Shown here piece by piece: positions 11,861-22,561 of a DNA stretch of 64,000 bases; position 1 is the first letter of the stretch; each line of letters opens with the position of its first letter. The stretch is from the NCBI GenBank assembly GCA_032622095.1, contig CP136062.1, positions 1,176,001 to 1,240,000 on the forward strand. The letters are read 5' to 3'. The translations under genes and the position numbers were made by a program. The notes under the pieces were generated by a model that was not told the DNA's origin, did not search any database, and saw only the letters and a list, made by a program, of their open reading frames with translations. Source of the DNA: Siphonodentalium dalli (Eukaryota; Mollusca; Scaphopoda; Gadilida; Siphonodentaliidae).

Positions 11861-12006
11861 ATCATAGACCATGGGATGAAAATCCCATAAAGCTGTCATT
11901 GCTCTGCAACTTTTGAGGTACTACATAATTTTGGTAAATGTTGGAAGGTTACGTGTCAATAAACATATTTCGCAAATGTTCTGGCCTCGGGAGTTGCACA
12001 TTTTCG
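11861..12006 (+). repeat. dispersed repeat, inverted partner of 16829-16983
   Basis: 'TAGACCATGGGATGAAAATCC', 'CTGCAACTTTTGAGGTACTAC' and 'CGGGAGTTGCACATT' occur in this order. They reappear reverse-complemented at 16829-16983. The copies are diverged and contain indels. The open frames here are not supported. Confidence 0.6.
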
Positions 12007-12590
12007 AATACAGAGCAAAAGTTTATCTGAAAAATATACCGCTGGTGCACGCGGTTCGTTCCATCATGATATTCCGTTATTTAGACGCATTCTGTCAATA
12101 ATATCAAAGGTCGATAAATATGCAATCATTGTAAATGGATTCCTCCAAAAACAATCAACACTTTACCAGGAAGTTATACAATACATAAACCCGATACAGT
12201 TTCAAATCAAGAAACAGATTAAAGTCACAACAATAATTACATCAATTACACGTGCCATTCCGATTAATTGAATTTCTGGAATCGGAAGCGAAACCAAGCG
12301 CGCGATTGTCCGGAAAATTAGTATTACGCCAGGTCTTAACGGGAAACTATTTTTACTTCACGCGGCACTTTCTCTTTATTCTATTCCACCAACAATGGCA
12401 CTGTTTTTCAGAGATAGGGCAGACATTATATTAATCCATAATATCTTTCCGAATATTTACCAGATACGGAGTGCCAGCCGACCAAATCATTTAGTGTCTG
12501 GTGTGCATAAGTCTATATAGGCCTCTATAAGTTGAACTTTTCAAGCACGATGGGTTCGTATTTATCGTTATGTTTTCCGTTAATTAGCGA
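12007..12590. other. intergenic, nothing recognised
   Basis: No domain, repeat or RNA gene recognised. Confidence 0.4.
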
Positions 12591-12665
12591 GTTTGCGATT
12601 TCAAACCGGTACGGGTACCGGTACGCGTAGCTACCCGTACCGGTACACGTTTTGAAATCGCAAAC
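12591..12665. repeat. palindrome built on ACCGGT words
   Basis: GTTTGCGATTTCAAA at 12591-12605 is exactly complementary to 12651-12665. The interior arms 'GTACCGGTACGCGTAG' and 'CTACCCGTACCGGTAC' also pair. A related sequence, AGCGAGTTTGCGATACCCG, lies inverted near 14930-14948. Confidence 0.75.
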
Positions 12666-12666
12666 T

Positions 12667-13163
12667 GTTTTACCGGTATAATTCATCACATCGACTGGTA
12701 ATGTATGGTGAGCCAACTGCAACAAAAAATATATTATGATATAGATTGTTATTCGCGTTATTGGCCTATGTTATACTTAGCGTTATGGGTTGTTGGAAAT
12801 ATGTATTTAGATTAGATGACCCCCATGATAATCAATTGCTTTCACCAAGGACGATCTAGGTGGCAGTTGGAAGAGGACGTTGCTTTTCTTTCACTCATAT
12901 TGGTAACATTTTCAACAATTGGATTCTACATTTCATAGACCGATCGAGTGTTGACAATAAATCGGTTGGAATTTTTAAACTTAGAAAATAGATTATGATA
13001 GCTCAAATATACAATTACGTTATATATAGTTAAAATGTCCAACCAATATTCGGTGTAAAATGTATTGTTTTAGACCAAGGGTCTAATATTGTCCTACATG
13101 TACTTTCAGTTCGATATAATACCGCATTTGTCCCTTATTTTAGTTGGGGAATATTTAGTTATA
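12667..13163. other. intergenic, nothing recognised
   Basis: No feature recognised. Confidence 0.4.
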
Positions 13164-13554
13164 TTAAAGATGCATAATCCGAATTAACGCTCCCAAGTTA
13201 CTATATTTGGCTTCGGGGGTAAAACTAAATATTTGTTTCGAATCGAGCAACCCACCATCAAAGCGCAGAGTGATCAGATATCGATTTTTGAAGTTTGTTA
13301 TTTCTTGAATTGTGTAATCATTTGTGGCCCAGAAAAGAGTCATCAAACCGACGGTCTCGGACAAAATTGCGGACGAAGATGCTTAACTCTAAAATCAAGT
13401 GGTAATGCGGCCAAAATTTTATACTATAGTTGACAGCAGTCAGCATTATTTTGTTGTAATTAATCGATTCTGATAACAAAAGCGTATTTTGAAGAAATGT
13501 TCTTGTTGTAACTGTATGATATGGGGACCGTCTGATCGGTTTGAGTAGTTTTAA
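13164..13554 (-). mobile_element. TTAA-flanked non-autonomous DNA transposon, copy 2
   Basis: Inverted copy of the 1049-1489 element, with TTAA at 13164-13167 and 13551-13554. It shares 'GGGGACCGTCTGATCGG', 'AAATCGATATCTGATCACTC' (on its own strand) and the AACAACAAGAACATTTCTTC stretch. Shorter than copy 1 by about 50 bp, with internal indels. The 66-codon frames on both strands are by-products. Confidence 0.72.
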
Positions 13555-13841
13555 GTAAACCCTTGTTTGGAATCTTTCAACAGATCGAAGGGTCGGCCCG
13601 TCGGGGCAAGGGAATATTTATCCCAAGAATTGGGATTGTTGTCGGGATTTAAACCCGGAGGTAGGTTGAAATGTTTAACTTGGTAACAAAAAAGGTGTCA
13701 AAATGTAGTCTGTTTATTATACGGATTGAATAAAGAGCGTTTGCTTCACTTCTGTGCGAAACACAGAAAACAGCTGAAACTCGCTCTACTTATATGCTTA
13801 GATTTTGTAGAGTATGTATAGGTATTTCGTGTATTTGGCGA

Positions 13842-13925
13842 CAGAGGCGGACTGGGCCAAAAAACCGGCCCGGGAAATTAATATAATACCGGCCCATCGT
13901 CTCCCGATCGGCCAGTCCGCCTCTG
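13842..13925. mobile_element. 84-bp hAT-type MITE with 8-bp target duplication
   Basis: Terminal inverted repeats CAGAGGCGGACTGG at the left and CCAGTCCGCCTCTG at the right. The 8-bp flanking duplication TTTGGCGA is at 13834-13841 and 13926-13933. A CAGRG start and an 8-bp duplication are typical of hAT transposons. The interior holds CCGGCCCGGG and an AT-rich spacer. Confidence 0.82.
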
Positions 13926-14131
13926 TTTGGCGACCTATATTATCCCCACTACAGTATACACAAGTATTGTGGTTCAAATGCGCCATGTCCGTTCAGATAG
14001 TAAATACATACTAAAATGAGAAATCAGTCCCCACCTACATACGATAAGTTAACTACACGGTAATTCTATTCAAATGTGCAATGCATAGATAAATCCACGA
14101 TATATTTATGTCCTTGTACAATGGGTTGAGA

Positions 14132-14529
14132 CAGGGACGTGACGACAGGGGTGTCTTAACCCCCCTCCCCAACTTTGGTCAAATGTTCAACATTTGGAAA
14201 TTTGATATACCTGACACAACATTTGTTGGAAATTTCACACAAACAATAGGTTGAAATTGTTTTCGTAGTTTGATTTTCGAACAATTTATTAGTGGATAAT
14301 TTGTAGTTTTTAGACCAACATTTGCATATTTCCCTATTGTTGGTAAAACAATTTGGACTGAAATGGCTGTCAGAAACAGTTGGAAATTGTTCAAGCTTTG
14401 GGGGGGGGGGGTGTCAGGTCTCAAAATTTCCAACAAACTTGTGAATTTGATATGGTTCGAGATGTGTAGTTAGAAATTCGAAGGTGGACACCCTTCCTAA
14501 CGCGCAGACCATCTATAACCACGTCCCTG
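14132..14529. mobile_element. hAT-like MITE, ~400 bp
   Basis: Ends CAGGGACGTG (14132-14141) and CACGTCCCTG (14520-14529). CAATGGG flanks at 14119-14125 and 14530-14536, with six extra bases between the left flank and the terminus. The interior has repeated 'TTGGAAATTTG/TTGGAAATTG' words and an 11-G run near 14401. A partial relative ('AACTTTGGTCAAAATGTTCAAC') lies near 15612-15635. The 85-codon minus frame is not a gene. Confidence 0.6.
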
Positions 14530-14536
14530 CAATGGG

Positions 14537-16828
14537 CGTCTATACCGGTAGCACCATCTACTCACTCTATTAATCACAACCTGTCATTAATGCAGTGAAC
14601 AAAGTTGTTAGTGAAACAAAGTCGGCCTTCCGCATTTATCTAAATGCTAGAAGCCGCCTCGAGAATTTGAACACAAATCCTGGGTTAAAATGACAACTTT
14701 ATCAATAATATTTGCCCATGAAATCTTTCAATAAATAGGTTAACGCATAGCTGACTGGAATTTCATGGAATTCATGGACCCTTGAGTGAGAAAATCGTAA
14801 TGAAAGGCTACCGGTCAATGGGACAAATCTACCCGTTTCAATTCGCTATCGCTTTATGTGCTGCATTGAAAGTACCCAAGTGACCGTGACGATGTTCACG
14901 GATTTACCCGTACCCGTTCCCGTCGAACGGGTATCGCAAACTCGCTATTATCTTTTACAATCAAATATCATATGAATTTAAGCTATTAATTCGTTCATGT
15001 GATAATTTTCAACTAACTAGTCTTGTAGATCTCTACTTGCAATTTTCCCCTTTGCTTAAATATTCGAGGTGTTTAAATATGCGTATATACAATGCAGTCC
15101 ACGATGTGAAAAGTTTAAGGAATATGTCCATGCATGCTGTTATGTACCGTTTTTACGGGGACAAAACTGATAGGTTCTAGTTCAGTACAACTCTTGGAGG
15201 GCAATCAGGGCATATGTCCGAGTCAAATAAGCCTCTGTATATTGGCGTGCAGATAACAACAAATCTGGAAATTCCATGTTTTCAATTTTTGTTTATTTAT
15301 TTTTACTAAGTTATTTATATACTGAACAGTTCGTGCAAGTTTATGCACATGAAATATCTTGTCCACTATACCGACATATAGCAGTTACACATGGTTGACT
15401 ACATCATGATGATGATATATATACCGCGCATGAAAAGTTATTACAAAACATGCTATAATAATATAACTCTTCATGGAATGACCTGATGCATATAATGCAC
15501 TGTTTATTGGATCATAAATGCAAGTCGCGAATTATAATGGCGGGGTATTACCTGGCGAAATTTTAAAACAAGTTGAGGCACTGCATGCATGAGCGTGGCG
15601 ACCGGGTGGTCCTAACTTTGGTCAAAATGTTCAACGTTGGACATTCCATGCATACCCGAACCAACAGAAGTAATTTGACATTTCAGCCAGAAAATAGATT
15701 CGAATATTGACCAATCAGTTTGAAAGTTGTTTTATTTTAAATGGAAATAAAGATACACAAAATTATTAAGTTTTAAAGAGTTTGGGAATGTTTGATATCT
15801 CGAGGTCAAGGGAGATGTATTAGTATGTAATTCTAAGGTGAACTAAATAAACACACTTTATAGTGAGGTCCATATCGATGCATTTATATATCTTGTTATA
15901 TATAGGCTTGTTTTTTTTATTATTTCGTGAACAATGTTGGACATATCGCACGATTTTTCAGTGACTATTATGACGGGCATTAATAATTCCGACAAGCCCA
16001 TATAACCTGTATATGATTTGTTCCACAAGGCCGTTATGTGCATGTATTCGGCGTTTGAGATAAGTCTACACATGTAGCTATAATCTACTAAATATACGAC
16101 CATGTCCTGTGGCGAGCGCACGGTGGTCACGATATCGGACACGAGTATACATGTAGCACTCAAGTTCCCAACGGAACATCTGCACATGCATTTTCACCTT
16201 ATAATTTAAAATAAACATGAATAGTATGATTGTCTGGGTCTATAAGGCTATATGCATGGCGACAAAATGTGTCCCGAGAAATTTTTGCGCCGTCAAAATT
16301 GTAAAACTATACCATTTGTTCAGTTGAACTGTATATATGATCGAAGTCAAGGCCGCGGATCTTGAGAACACGTACCCGGTACTATATATAGGGCCGATTG
16401 GCCTTTGTTATTTTATGAGCGAAATAATGCACCACAATGTTAGTTAAAATGGTATATCCAAACATAATTTAGTTTTTATTAATTTCATCTTTATACCAAA
16501 ACATTTACTGACCCTCAAGTCGATGCAATTTCAGCGTAGATATTCCGTTAAATACACGTGACGCCCAGAGGAATAACACTATTCGCCGGTGGAATGCATG
16601 TAACGTCAAGAACGTCAGGCGCCATTCGGGGGAATTTAATATTCAAAATGTCATTCTGGGCGTAAATATGCCGTTCTGTTTGTGCTTTTCGTGTTTATGG
16701 AAAGATTTCGTCATATTCCATTTAGTATAATCACCAAATTGTCTGAATTAACTTGTAATAATAAACAGGAAAAAATTTATATTTTAGTGAGAATGTACAC
16801 GAAAACGGCTAACAAAAACATGTTTTTC
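14537..16828. other. intergenic, nothing gene-like
   Basis: AT-rich. Includes a GGTAC/CCCGTACCCG-rich patch near 14900-14940, the partial hAT-like relative near 15600-15680, and a 109-codon minus open frame (15858-16187) with no motif. No RNA gene recognised. Confidence 0.45.
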
Positions 16829-16983
16829 TCGCGAATGTGCAACTCCCGAAACCAGAACATTTTACAATCTGTTACAAGAAAACAATCTTGCTATGAAAAT
16901 ATAAAGTTCTTGTAGTACCCTAAAAGTTGCAGACAAACTTTTTTCTAAGCGTCCTAGGATTTTCATCCCATGGTCTATCATGA
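16829..16983 (-). repeat. dispersed repeat, inverted partner of 11861-12006
   Basis: Reverse complement of the block at 11861-12006: 'AATGTGCAACTCCCG', 'AAAAGTTGCAGA' and 'GGATTTTCATCCCATGGTCTA'. The two arms are separated by nearly 5 kb. Confidence 0.6.
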
Positions 16984-17040
16984 CCACCAGGCATTGCAGT
17001 AGAGGACGCCTAAGGTATAATGGTACATAGAAGGCCTGGA

Positions 17041-19276
17041 TCTTTCCACCCGTCTCTGGTTACACGAGTCCGGGTGTTGCTTACGACCTACTGAACGATT
17101 TTCCAACCCGTCTCTGATTACACGAGTCCAGATGTTGCTTACATCCTGCTGAGTGATTTTACCACCCGTCTGTGGTTACACGGGTCCGGGTGTTGTTTAC
17201 AACATACTGAGCGATTTTACCACCCATATCTGGTTACACGAGTCTGGGTGTTGTTTACAACCTACTGGGTGATTTTACCACCCGTCTCTGGTTACACGAG
17301 TCCAGATGTTGCTTACATCCTGCTGAATGATTTTACCACCCGTCTGTGGTTACACGAGTCCGGGTGTTGTTTACAACCTACGGAGCGATTTTACCACCCA
17401 TCTCTGGTTACACGAGTCTGGGTGTTGCTTACATCCTGCTGAGTGATTTTACCACCCGTTTCTGGTTACATGAGTCCGGGTGTTGTTTACAACCTACTGA
17501 GCAATTTTACCACCCGTCTCTGGTTACACGAGTCCGGGTGTTGTTTCCAATTTTCTGAGTGATTTTTTCACCCGTCCCTGGTTACACAAGTCCGGGTGTT
17601 GCTTACAACCTACTGAGTATATATTTCCACCCGTCTCTGGTTACACGATTCTGTGTGTTGCTTACATGCTGCTGAGTGATTTTACCACCCGTCTCTGGTT
17701 ACACGAGTCCGGGTGTTGTTTACAACCTACTGAGGAATATTTTTCACCCGTCTCTGGTTACACGAGTTCGGGTGTTGTTTACAACCTACAGAGGAATATT
17801 TTTCACCCGTTCCTGGTTACACGAGTCCGGGTGTTGGTTGCATCCTACTGAGCAATTTTACCACCCGTCTCTGGTTACACGAGTCCGGGTGTTGTTTACA
17901 ACCTACTGAGGTATATTCTTCACCCGTCCCCGGTTACACGAGTCAGGGTGTTGGTCACATCCTACTGAGTGATTTTACCACCCGTCTCTGGTTACACGAG
18001 GCCGTGTGTTGTTTACAACCTACTGAGCGATTTTACCACCCATATCTGGTTACACGAGTCTGGGTGTTGCTTACATCCTGCTGAATGATTTTACCACCCG
18101 TCTCTGGTTACACGAGTCCGGGTGTTGTTTACAACCTACTGAGGAATATTTTTCACCCGTCTCTGGTTACACGAGTCCGGGTGTTGTTTACAACCTACAA
18201 AGGAATATTTTTCACCCGTCTCTGGTTACACGAGTCCGGGTGTTGTTTACAACCTACTGAGCAATTTTACCACCCGTCTCTGGTTACACGAGTCCGGGTG
18301 TTGTTTACAACCTACTGAGCAATTTTACCACCCGTCTCTGGCTACACGAGTCCGGGTGTTGTTTCCAACTTTATGAGTGATTTTTCCACCCGTGCCTGGT
18401 TCCACGAGTCCGAGTTTTGTTTCAAACTTACTGAGCGATTTGACCACACGTCTCTGGTTACACGATTCCGGGTGTTGCTTACAACCTACTGAGGTATATT
18501 TTCCACCCGTCTCTGGTTACCCGAGTCTGGGTGTTGCTTACATCCTGCTGAGTGATTTTACCACCCGTCTCTTGTTACACGAGTCCGGGTGTTGTTTACA
18601 AACTACTGAGCGATTTTACCACCCATCTCTGGTTACACGAGTCTGGGTGTTGCTTACATCATGTTGAGTGATTTTACCACCCGTCTCTGGTTACACGAGT
18701 CCGGGTGTTGTTTACAACCTACTGAGCAATTTTACCACCCGTCTCTGGTTACACGAGTCCAAGTGTTGTTTCCAACTTTCTGCGTGATTTTTCCACCAGT
18801 CCCTGATTACACGAGTCCGAGTTTTGTTTCAAACTTACTGAGCGATTTGACCACCCATCTCTGGTTACACGAGTCTGGGTGTTGCTTACATTCTACTGAG
18901 TGATTTTACAACCGGTCTCTGGTTACACGAGCCTGGGTGTTGCTTACAACCTAATGAGGAATAGTTTTCATCCGTCTCTGGTTACACGAGTCCAGTTGTT
19001 GTTTACAAACTACTGAGCAATTTTACCGCCCATCTCTGGTTACATGAGTCCGGGTGTTGTTTACAACCTGATCAATTTTACCAACAGTCTCTGAGTACAC
19101 GAGTCCAGGTGTTGTTTCAACTTACTGAGTGATTTACCACCCCTCTCTTGTTACACGAGTCCGGGTATTGCTCAGGACCTACTGAGCGATTTTACCATCC
19201 GCCTCTGGTTACACGAGTCCAGGTGTTGTTTACAACCAAGTTAGGAATATTTTCACTTGTCTCTGGTTACACGCGT
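17041..19276. repeat. 59-60 bp minisatellite, ~37 units
   Basis: The core of each unit is 'CACCCGTCTCTGGTTACACGA', then GTCCGGGTGTTG, then 'TTTACAACCTACTGAG'. Variant units read 'GCTTACATCCTGCTGAGTGA' or 'GGAATATTTTTCACCC'. Most units are not a multiple of three, so open frames of 60-96 codons across it are periodic by-products. The right part (after about 18900) is more diverged. It abuts the 3' end of the transposase pseudogene. Confidence 0.95.
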
Positions 19277-19423
19277 CCAGTCATCCACTGATCCTATTTT
19301 TAGTGATTTTTTAATAAGACTGTCTTTGTCAATGAGTTTCTGGTTTTCTGGCCAACAATCTTCATTGTTCTTAGTTTACACATGTGATGCCTCCTAGATT
19401 ACAGTATATCAAAGTAATTTTCT

Positions 19424-21437
19424 TCACAAGAATGGCTCTGTGATATCCTTTGCATCTGTTTGGAAGTGTTGCTTGTTGTCTTCAAAAAGATGGAATAATT
19501 GTGGCTGCAACTTTCTCAAGACTAATATTTCTAACTTTTTTATTTCTGATTGATACTTTGTTGGATTTATGATGTCTACGGATGACATCAACTCTAATTC
19601 TGCAGCTTTGACAATTTTGATTACACCCTTTGATGGAACAATGAGGCCACCGTGATCCATCAGTCGTAGGAGCTGATGAGAGTGAAAAAGATGCATTGAG
19701 CCTGCAACATTGGACTCCACTATTGCTTGTCTGCATTCATCACACTTGACTACTATCAGAAGCTATCGCACAACCCATCCAGCAATGTAAACAGACATAT
19801 TTTCAAAAAACATTGAGAGCCTGGGTACATTTGAATAGTAAGTGTGATCCAGGACGTCATCCTCAATGATATCTTGCATAGGTTCAGTTTCATCACTGTT
19901 AATTGCAGGATTTGATACTGTCAGTGAGAGTATACTTGTGTGGTCCATTGCTCTGACATTAGCGTTGGTGCCTCCCGTTACTCCTGTCCGAGAATGAAGT
20001 GCTTTATAAGCATTCTTAAATTGTCTGGCCGAGGGATTGTTGTTCCATCCAGCTGCTCGCCTAACTGCACTGAAAACTGAAAAAGAGCTCTAAGGGGTCA
20101 TGAGAAAGCTTGTATGTGCAGACATAAAGAAGTTTGTCAGGGCATTTCGTTGGACTGAGATATGTGTTCAACAGGTTGATCAAGCTGTCAACGTTCAATA
20201 CAAAACCAAGGACACCCATGAATCTTTTAGATTCACATATTTTTATGTTATAACCCTGAGTACCAGTGTGGGTGCATTGTCACATTACTTGCTTCACCTT
20301 TGAGAGGAATGGAAAAACTGGTGCAATGCTCTTCAATGGTAGCGGTCTCTTATATCGTTATGCTTTTGGCGAGCGGCTATTGAAGATGTCAAAGAGTCTA
20401 TCAATATAAGATACCCATATCTCTGTGCCCTATGTGTTATCTAAACATGGGTAGCCGGAGACTCTCATGAATTGAAGTGCTTTATGAACAGAAGAGCTGA
20501 TGGTCTGCACTGCTAGACAAACTTTCATTTTCTGCATTTGGAAATTAATGTGGTTCTGAGACAGCTTGTGAGCAGCACTGAGGTCTTCCCTTTGCTGGAC
20601 TTCATTCAGTTTCTCAATAATATCCCATTTCACCTCATACTGTTTGCCACTCAAATTGAATTTAATGACGTTATATGTCTGCATGGTGTTCCTTATGAGT
20701 TTCATCATATGGCAAGCATCAAAGAAAACAAATATTTGTCTGCTGTTATTATGTGGATTTGGGAAACTACATTTTAGTGCTGTTGGTTTCAGTGAACATC
20801 CAAAATCCTTGACCATTGCCTGATTTGCTGAGAGACCATCCATTACCATGGCCAAAACTTTAATACCTATTGATTCCAGTTTGTGAATCCCATGAGTGAT
20901 CAGATTTCCCTGGGATTCAGCATCTACACAAGCTGTTAAAAAGTATCATATTGGTACCTACCAGTACCGACAAATGCCTACTGCCATTATTACTAGAGCT
21001 TCCTTGGCTTCAGGCTTCAGCATTCAAATCTCCCGATCCATTCCCAAAATCAACATGTCCAAACAGTGACCTCGCTGATTGGTCCCATTCAATTTGCTTC
21101 CTAATGCTCATGCCATCTATCATAATTGAGCAAAATTTGTAGGAAAATTAATCTCTTTGTCGCTATTTTTTCAAGACTTCCATCACTTGTTCGGAACATC
21201 CTGGATGATTGTTCACGACAGATAACCACTGTATTATCGTGCGTGGTGCTGGAAGTGGGATACATTTTCTAGCATATTCATATGCTTTAGGTCCATAGAA
21301 GTGCAGTGTTGTAGCAATTTTTTTCTGTTCTTCATTATAACCACTGTGTGGCTTATTATAGTATTCTCTGAACGATTCTCCCTTTGTTTTGATTTTTTTA
21401 GTTCACATTTTAAATTCATCTAATTTCTCTTCAACTG
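19424..21437 (-). pseudogene. P-element/THAP9-type transposase, catalytic core (3' part of split gene)
   Basis: Minus-strand reading gives successive family blocks: 'TTLHFYGPKAYEYARK' and 'LPAPRTIIQWLS' (start of core), 'IDGMSIRKQIEWD', 'EALVIMAVGIC', an uninterrupted 141-codon stretch 20430-20855 with 'MDGLSANQ', 'FFDACHMMKLIRNT' and 'LSQNHINFQ', then 'LFDIFNSRSP', 'FMGVLGFVLN', 'YVCTYKLSHDPLELFF', 'AGWNNNPSARQFKNAYKAL' and C-terminal 'YIAGWVVR'. These match the RNase H-like fold with GTP-binding insertion of P-element transposases. The acidic triad (D in IDGMS, D in MDGLS, E in PLELFF) is visible. It is dead: in-frame stops occur around 21160, 21148, 20955 and 20946, with frameshifts from two 7-bp tandem duplications (21006-21019, 20070-20083). 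Its upstream exons lie at 49733-52096, beyond an inserted LINE. Confidence 0.88.
21425..21437. repeat. left target-site duplication of the LINE
   Basis: TTCTCTTCAACTG, identical to 49733-49745. It is coding sequence of the transposase gene, duplicated on LINE insertion. Confidence 0.85.
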
Positions 21438-22336
21438 GCATATTACACACAGAACAATCTTTATTCGAATGTTATCATATACGTACAGATTTTCTGACAA
21501 TGAACAGCATCCGCCAACAAATAATAGCTATGTCACAAAAGCTCAACCAACCCTTATTTCGTATTGAAAGCCCTTTCCTTCCAAGTAATTTTGTTATCCC
21601 ATTGAACAATACTCATGGTGGACAGGACTTCTACAAAATTTTAAATTCAATGAATATCGTACCAAAATCCCATACAAAATGGCAGGCTGAATTTGAGGAT
21701 AATGACATTCAATGGGAAAACTACAACCGGCTTGCTTTCACCACGACGCCTGACACGAAAATGTGGTGGTTACAATATAGAATTAATCATAGAATACTTT
21801 CCACAAAGAAATTTCTTAAAATGGTCAACCTAGAACAAAATGATCTATGTAATCGCTGCGGCACAACATCTGAAGATATATCCCATATTTTTTGGGACTG
21901 TCCGCTTGTAAATGATGTTACTATTTGGTGCAAATCAAATGGTATCGCCTTGTTAGCCACAAGAAAGATTGCAATTCTTGGATCCCTATCAATGGGCGCT
22001 AACTCTATGGTGAATCTGTTTTGGCTACTGATAAAACAATACATATACAAAACTAAATTTAATCCTGATATGTTATCACTAAAATCCTTTCTATCAGAAC
22101 TACAATCTAGATATTTACAGGAGAAATTGTTGGCACAGTGCCAAATGAAATTACCCTCTTTTGAGAAAAACTGGTTTTTAATCATTGAAGCTCTTAACAA
22201 AACGTCAGAAGCAAACAAACCATGATGTATCAAAATATCGTTCCCGAGGAATAAGTGCCGAAAAACCGCCGAGTTGACCCACCAGAAAGGGAAAAAACTT
22301 ATTTCAACATCAATCAAAATCCCATTATACCCAGCA
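21438..22336 (+). mobile_element. 5'-truncated LINE (L1/Tx1-like), reverse-transcriptase C-terminal part
   Basis: An open frame runs from the insertion point to a stop at 22223-22225 (about 262 codons). It shows 'WWLQYRINHRILSTKKFL' followed by a zinc knuckle of form CX2CX8HX4C (CNRC...HIFWDC), the zf-RVT region that follows reverse transcriptase in L1/Tx1-type LINEs. The RT core and ORF1 are absent, as expected from 5' truncation on insertion. 22226-22336 is the start of the 3' UTR; the rest, with poly(A), is at 49471-49732. The interrupted host gene is the THAP transposase on the other strand. The 186-codon antisense frame at 21787-22347 is a shadow. Confidence 0.82.
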
Positions 22337-22561
22337 ATTAATAGCAACCACCCCAGTGGGTGTTTATACCTAAATGCATGTGAATTATGACGTCATATAA
22401 TTTTTATATAATTTTTATATAATTTTTATATAATGTTTATATAATTTTTATATAATTTTAATAGCAACCACCCCAGTGGGTGTTTATACCTAAATGCATG
22501 TGAATTATGACGTCATATAATTTTTATATAATTTTTATATAATTTTTATATATTTCTATAT
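22337..22561. repeat. two-copy 121-bp tandem repeat with AT-rich 11-mer
   Basis: 'TAATAGCAACCACCCCAGTG' through 'GAATTATGACGTCATATAAT' occurs twice, at about 22337 and 22458. Each copy is followed by repeats of the 11-mer ATAATTTTTAT. It forms the left margin of the macrosatellite. Only this flank carries it; internal unit junctions do not. Confidence 0.85.

Noticed and set aside
13560-13680. tRNA-like B-box (GGGATTTAAACCC)
   Set aside because: No A-box or cloverleaf could be drawn around it.
14400-14412. G-run as G-quadruplex (also near 50274)
   Set aside because: A homopolymer within MITE copies. Length may be a sequencing artefact and no functional context is visible.
15858-16187. 109-codon minus open frame
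   Set aside because: No motif, AT-rich, no splice or start context.
17248-18903. Repeat protein encoded by the 59-60 bp minisatellite
   Set aside because: The unit is mostly not a multiple of three, so frames shift from unit to unit and end repeatedly.
21787-22347. 186-codon minus open frame
   Set aside because: Shadow of the LINE reverse-transcriptase fragment on the other strand.
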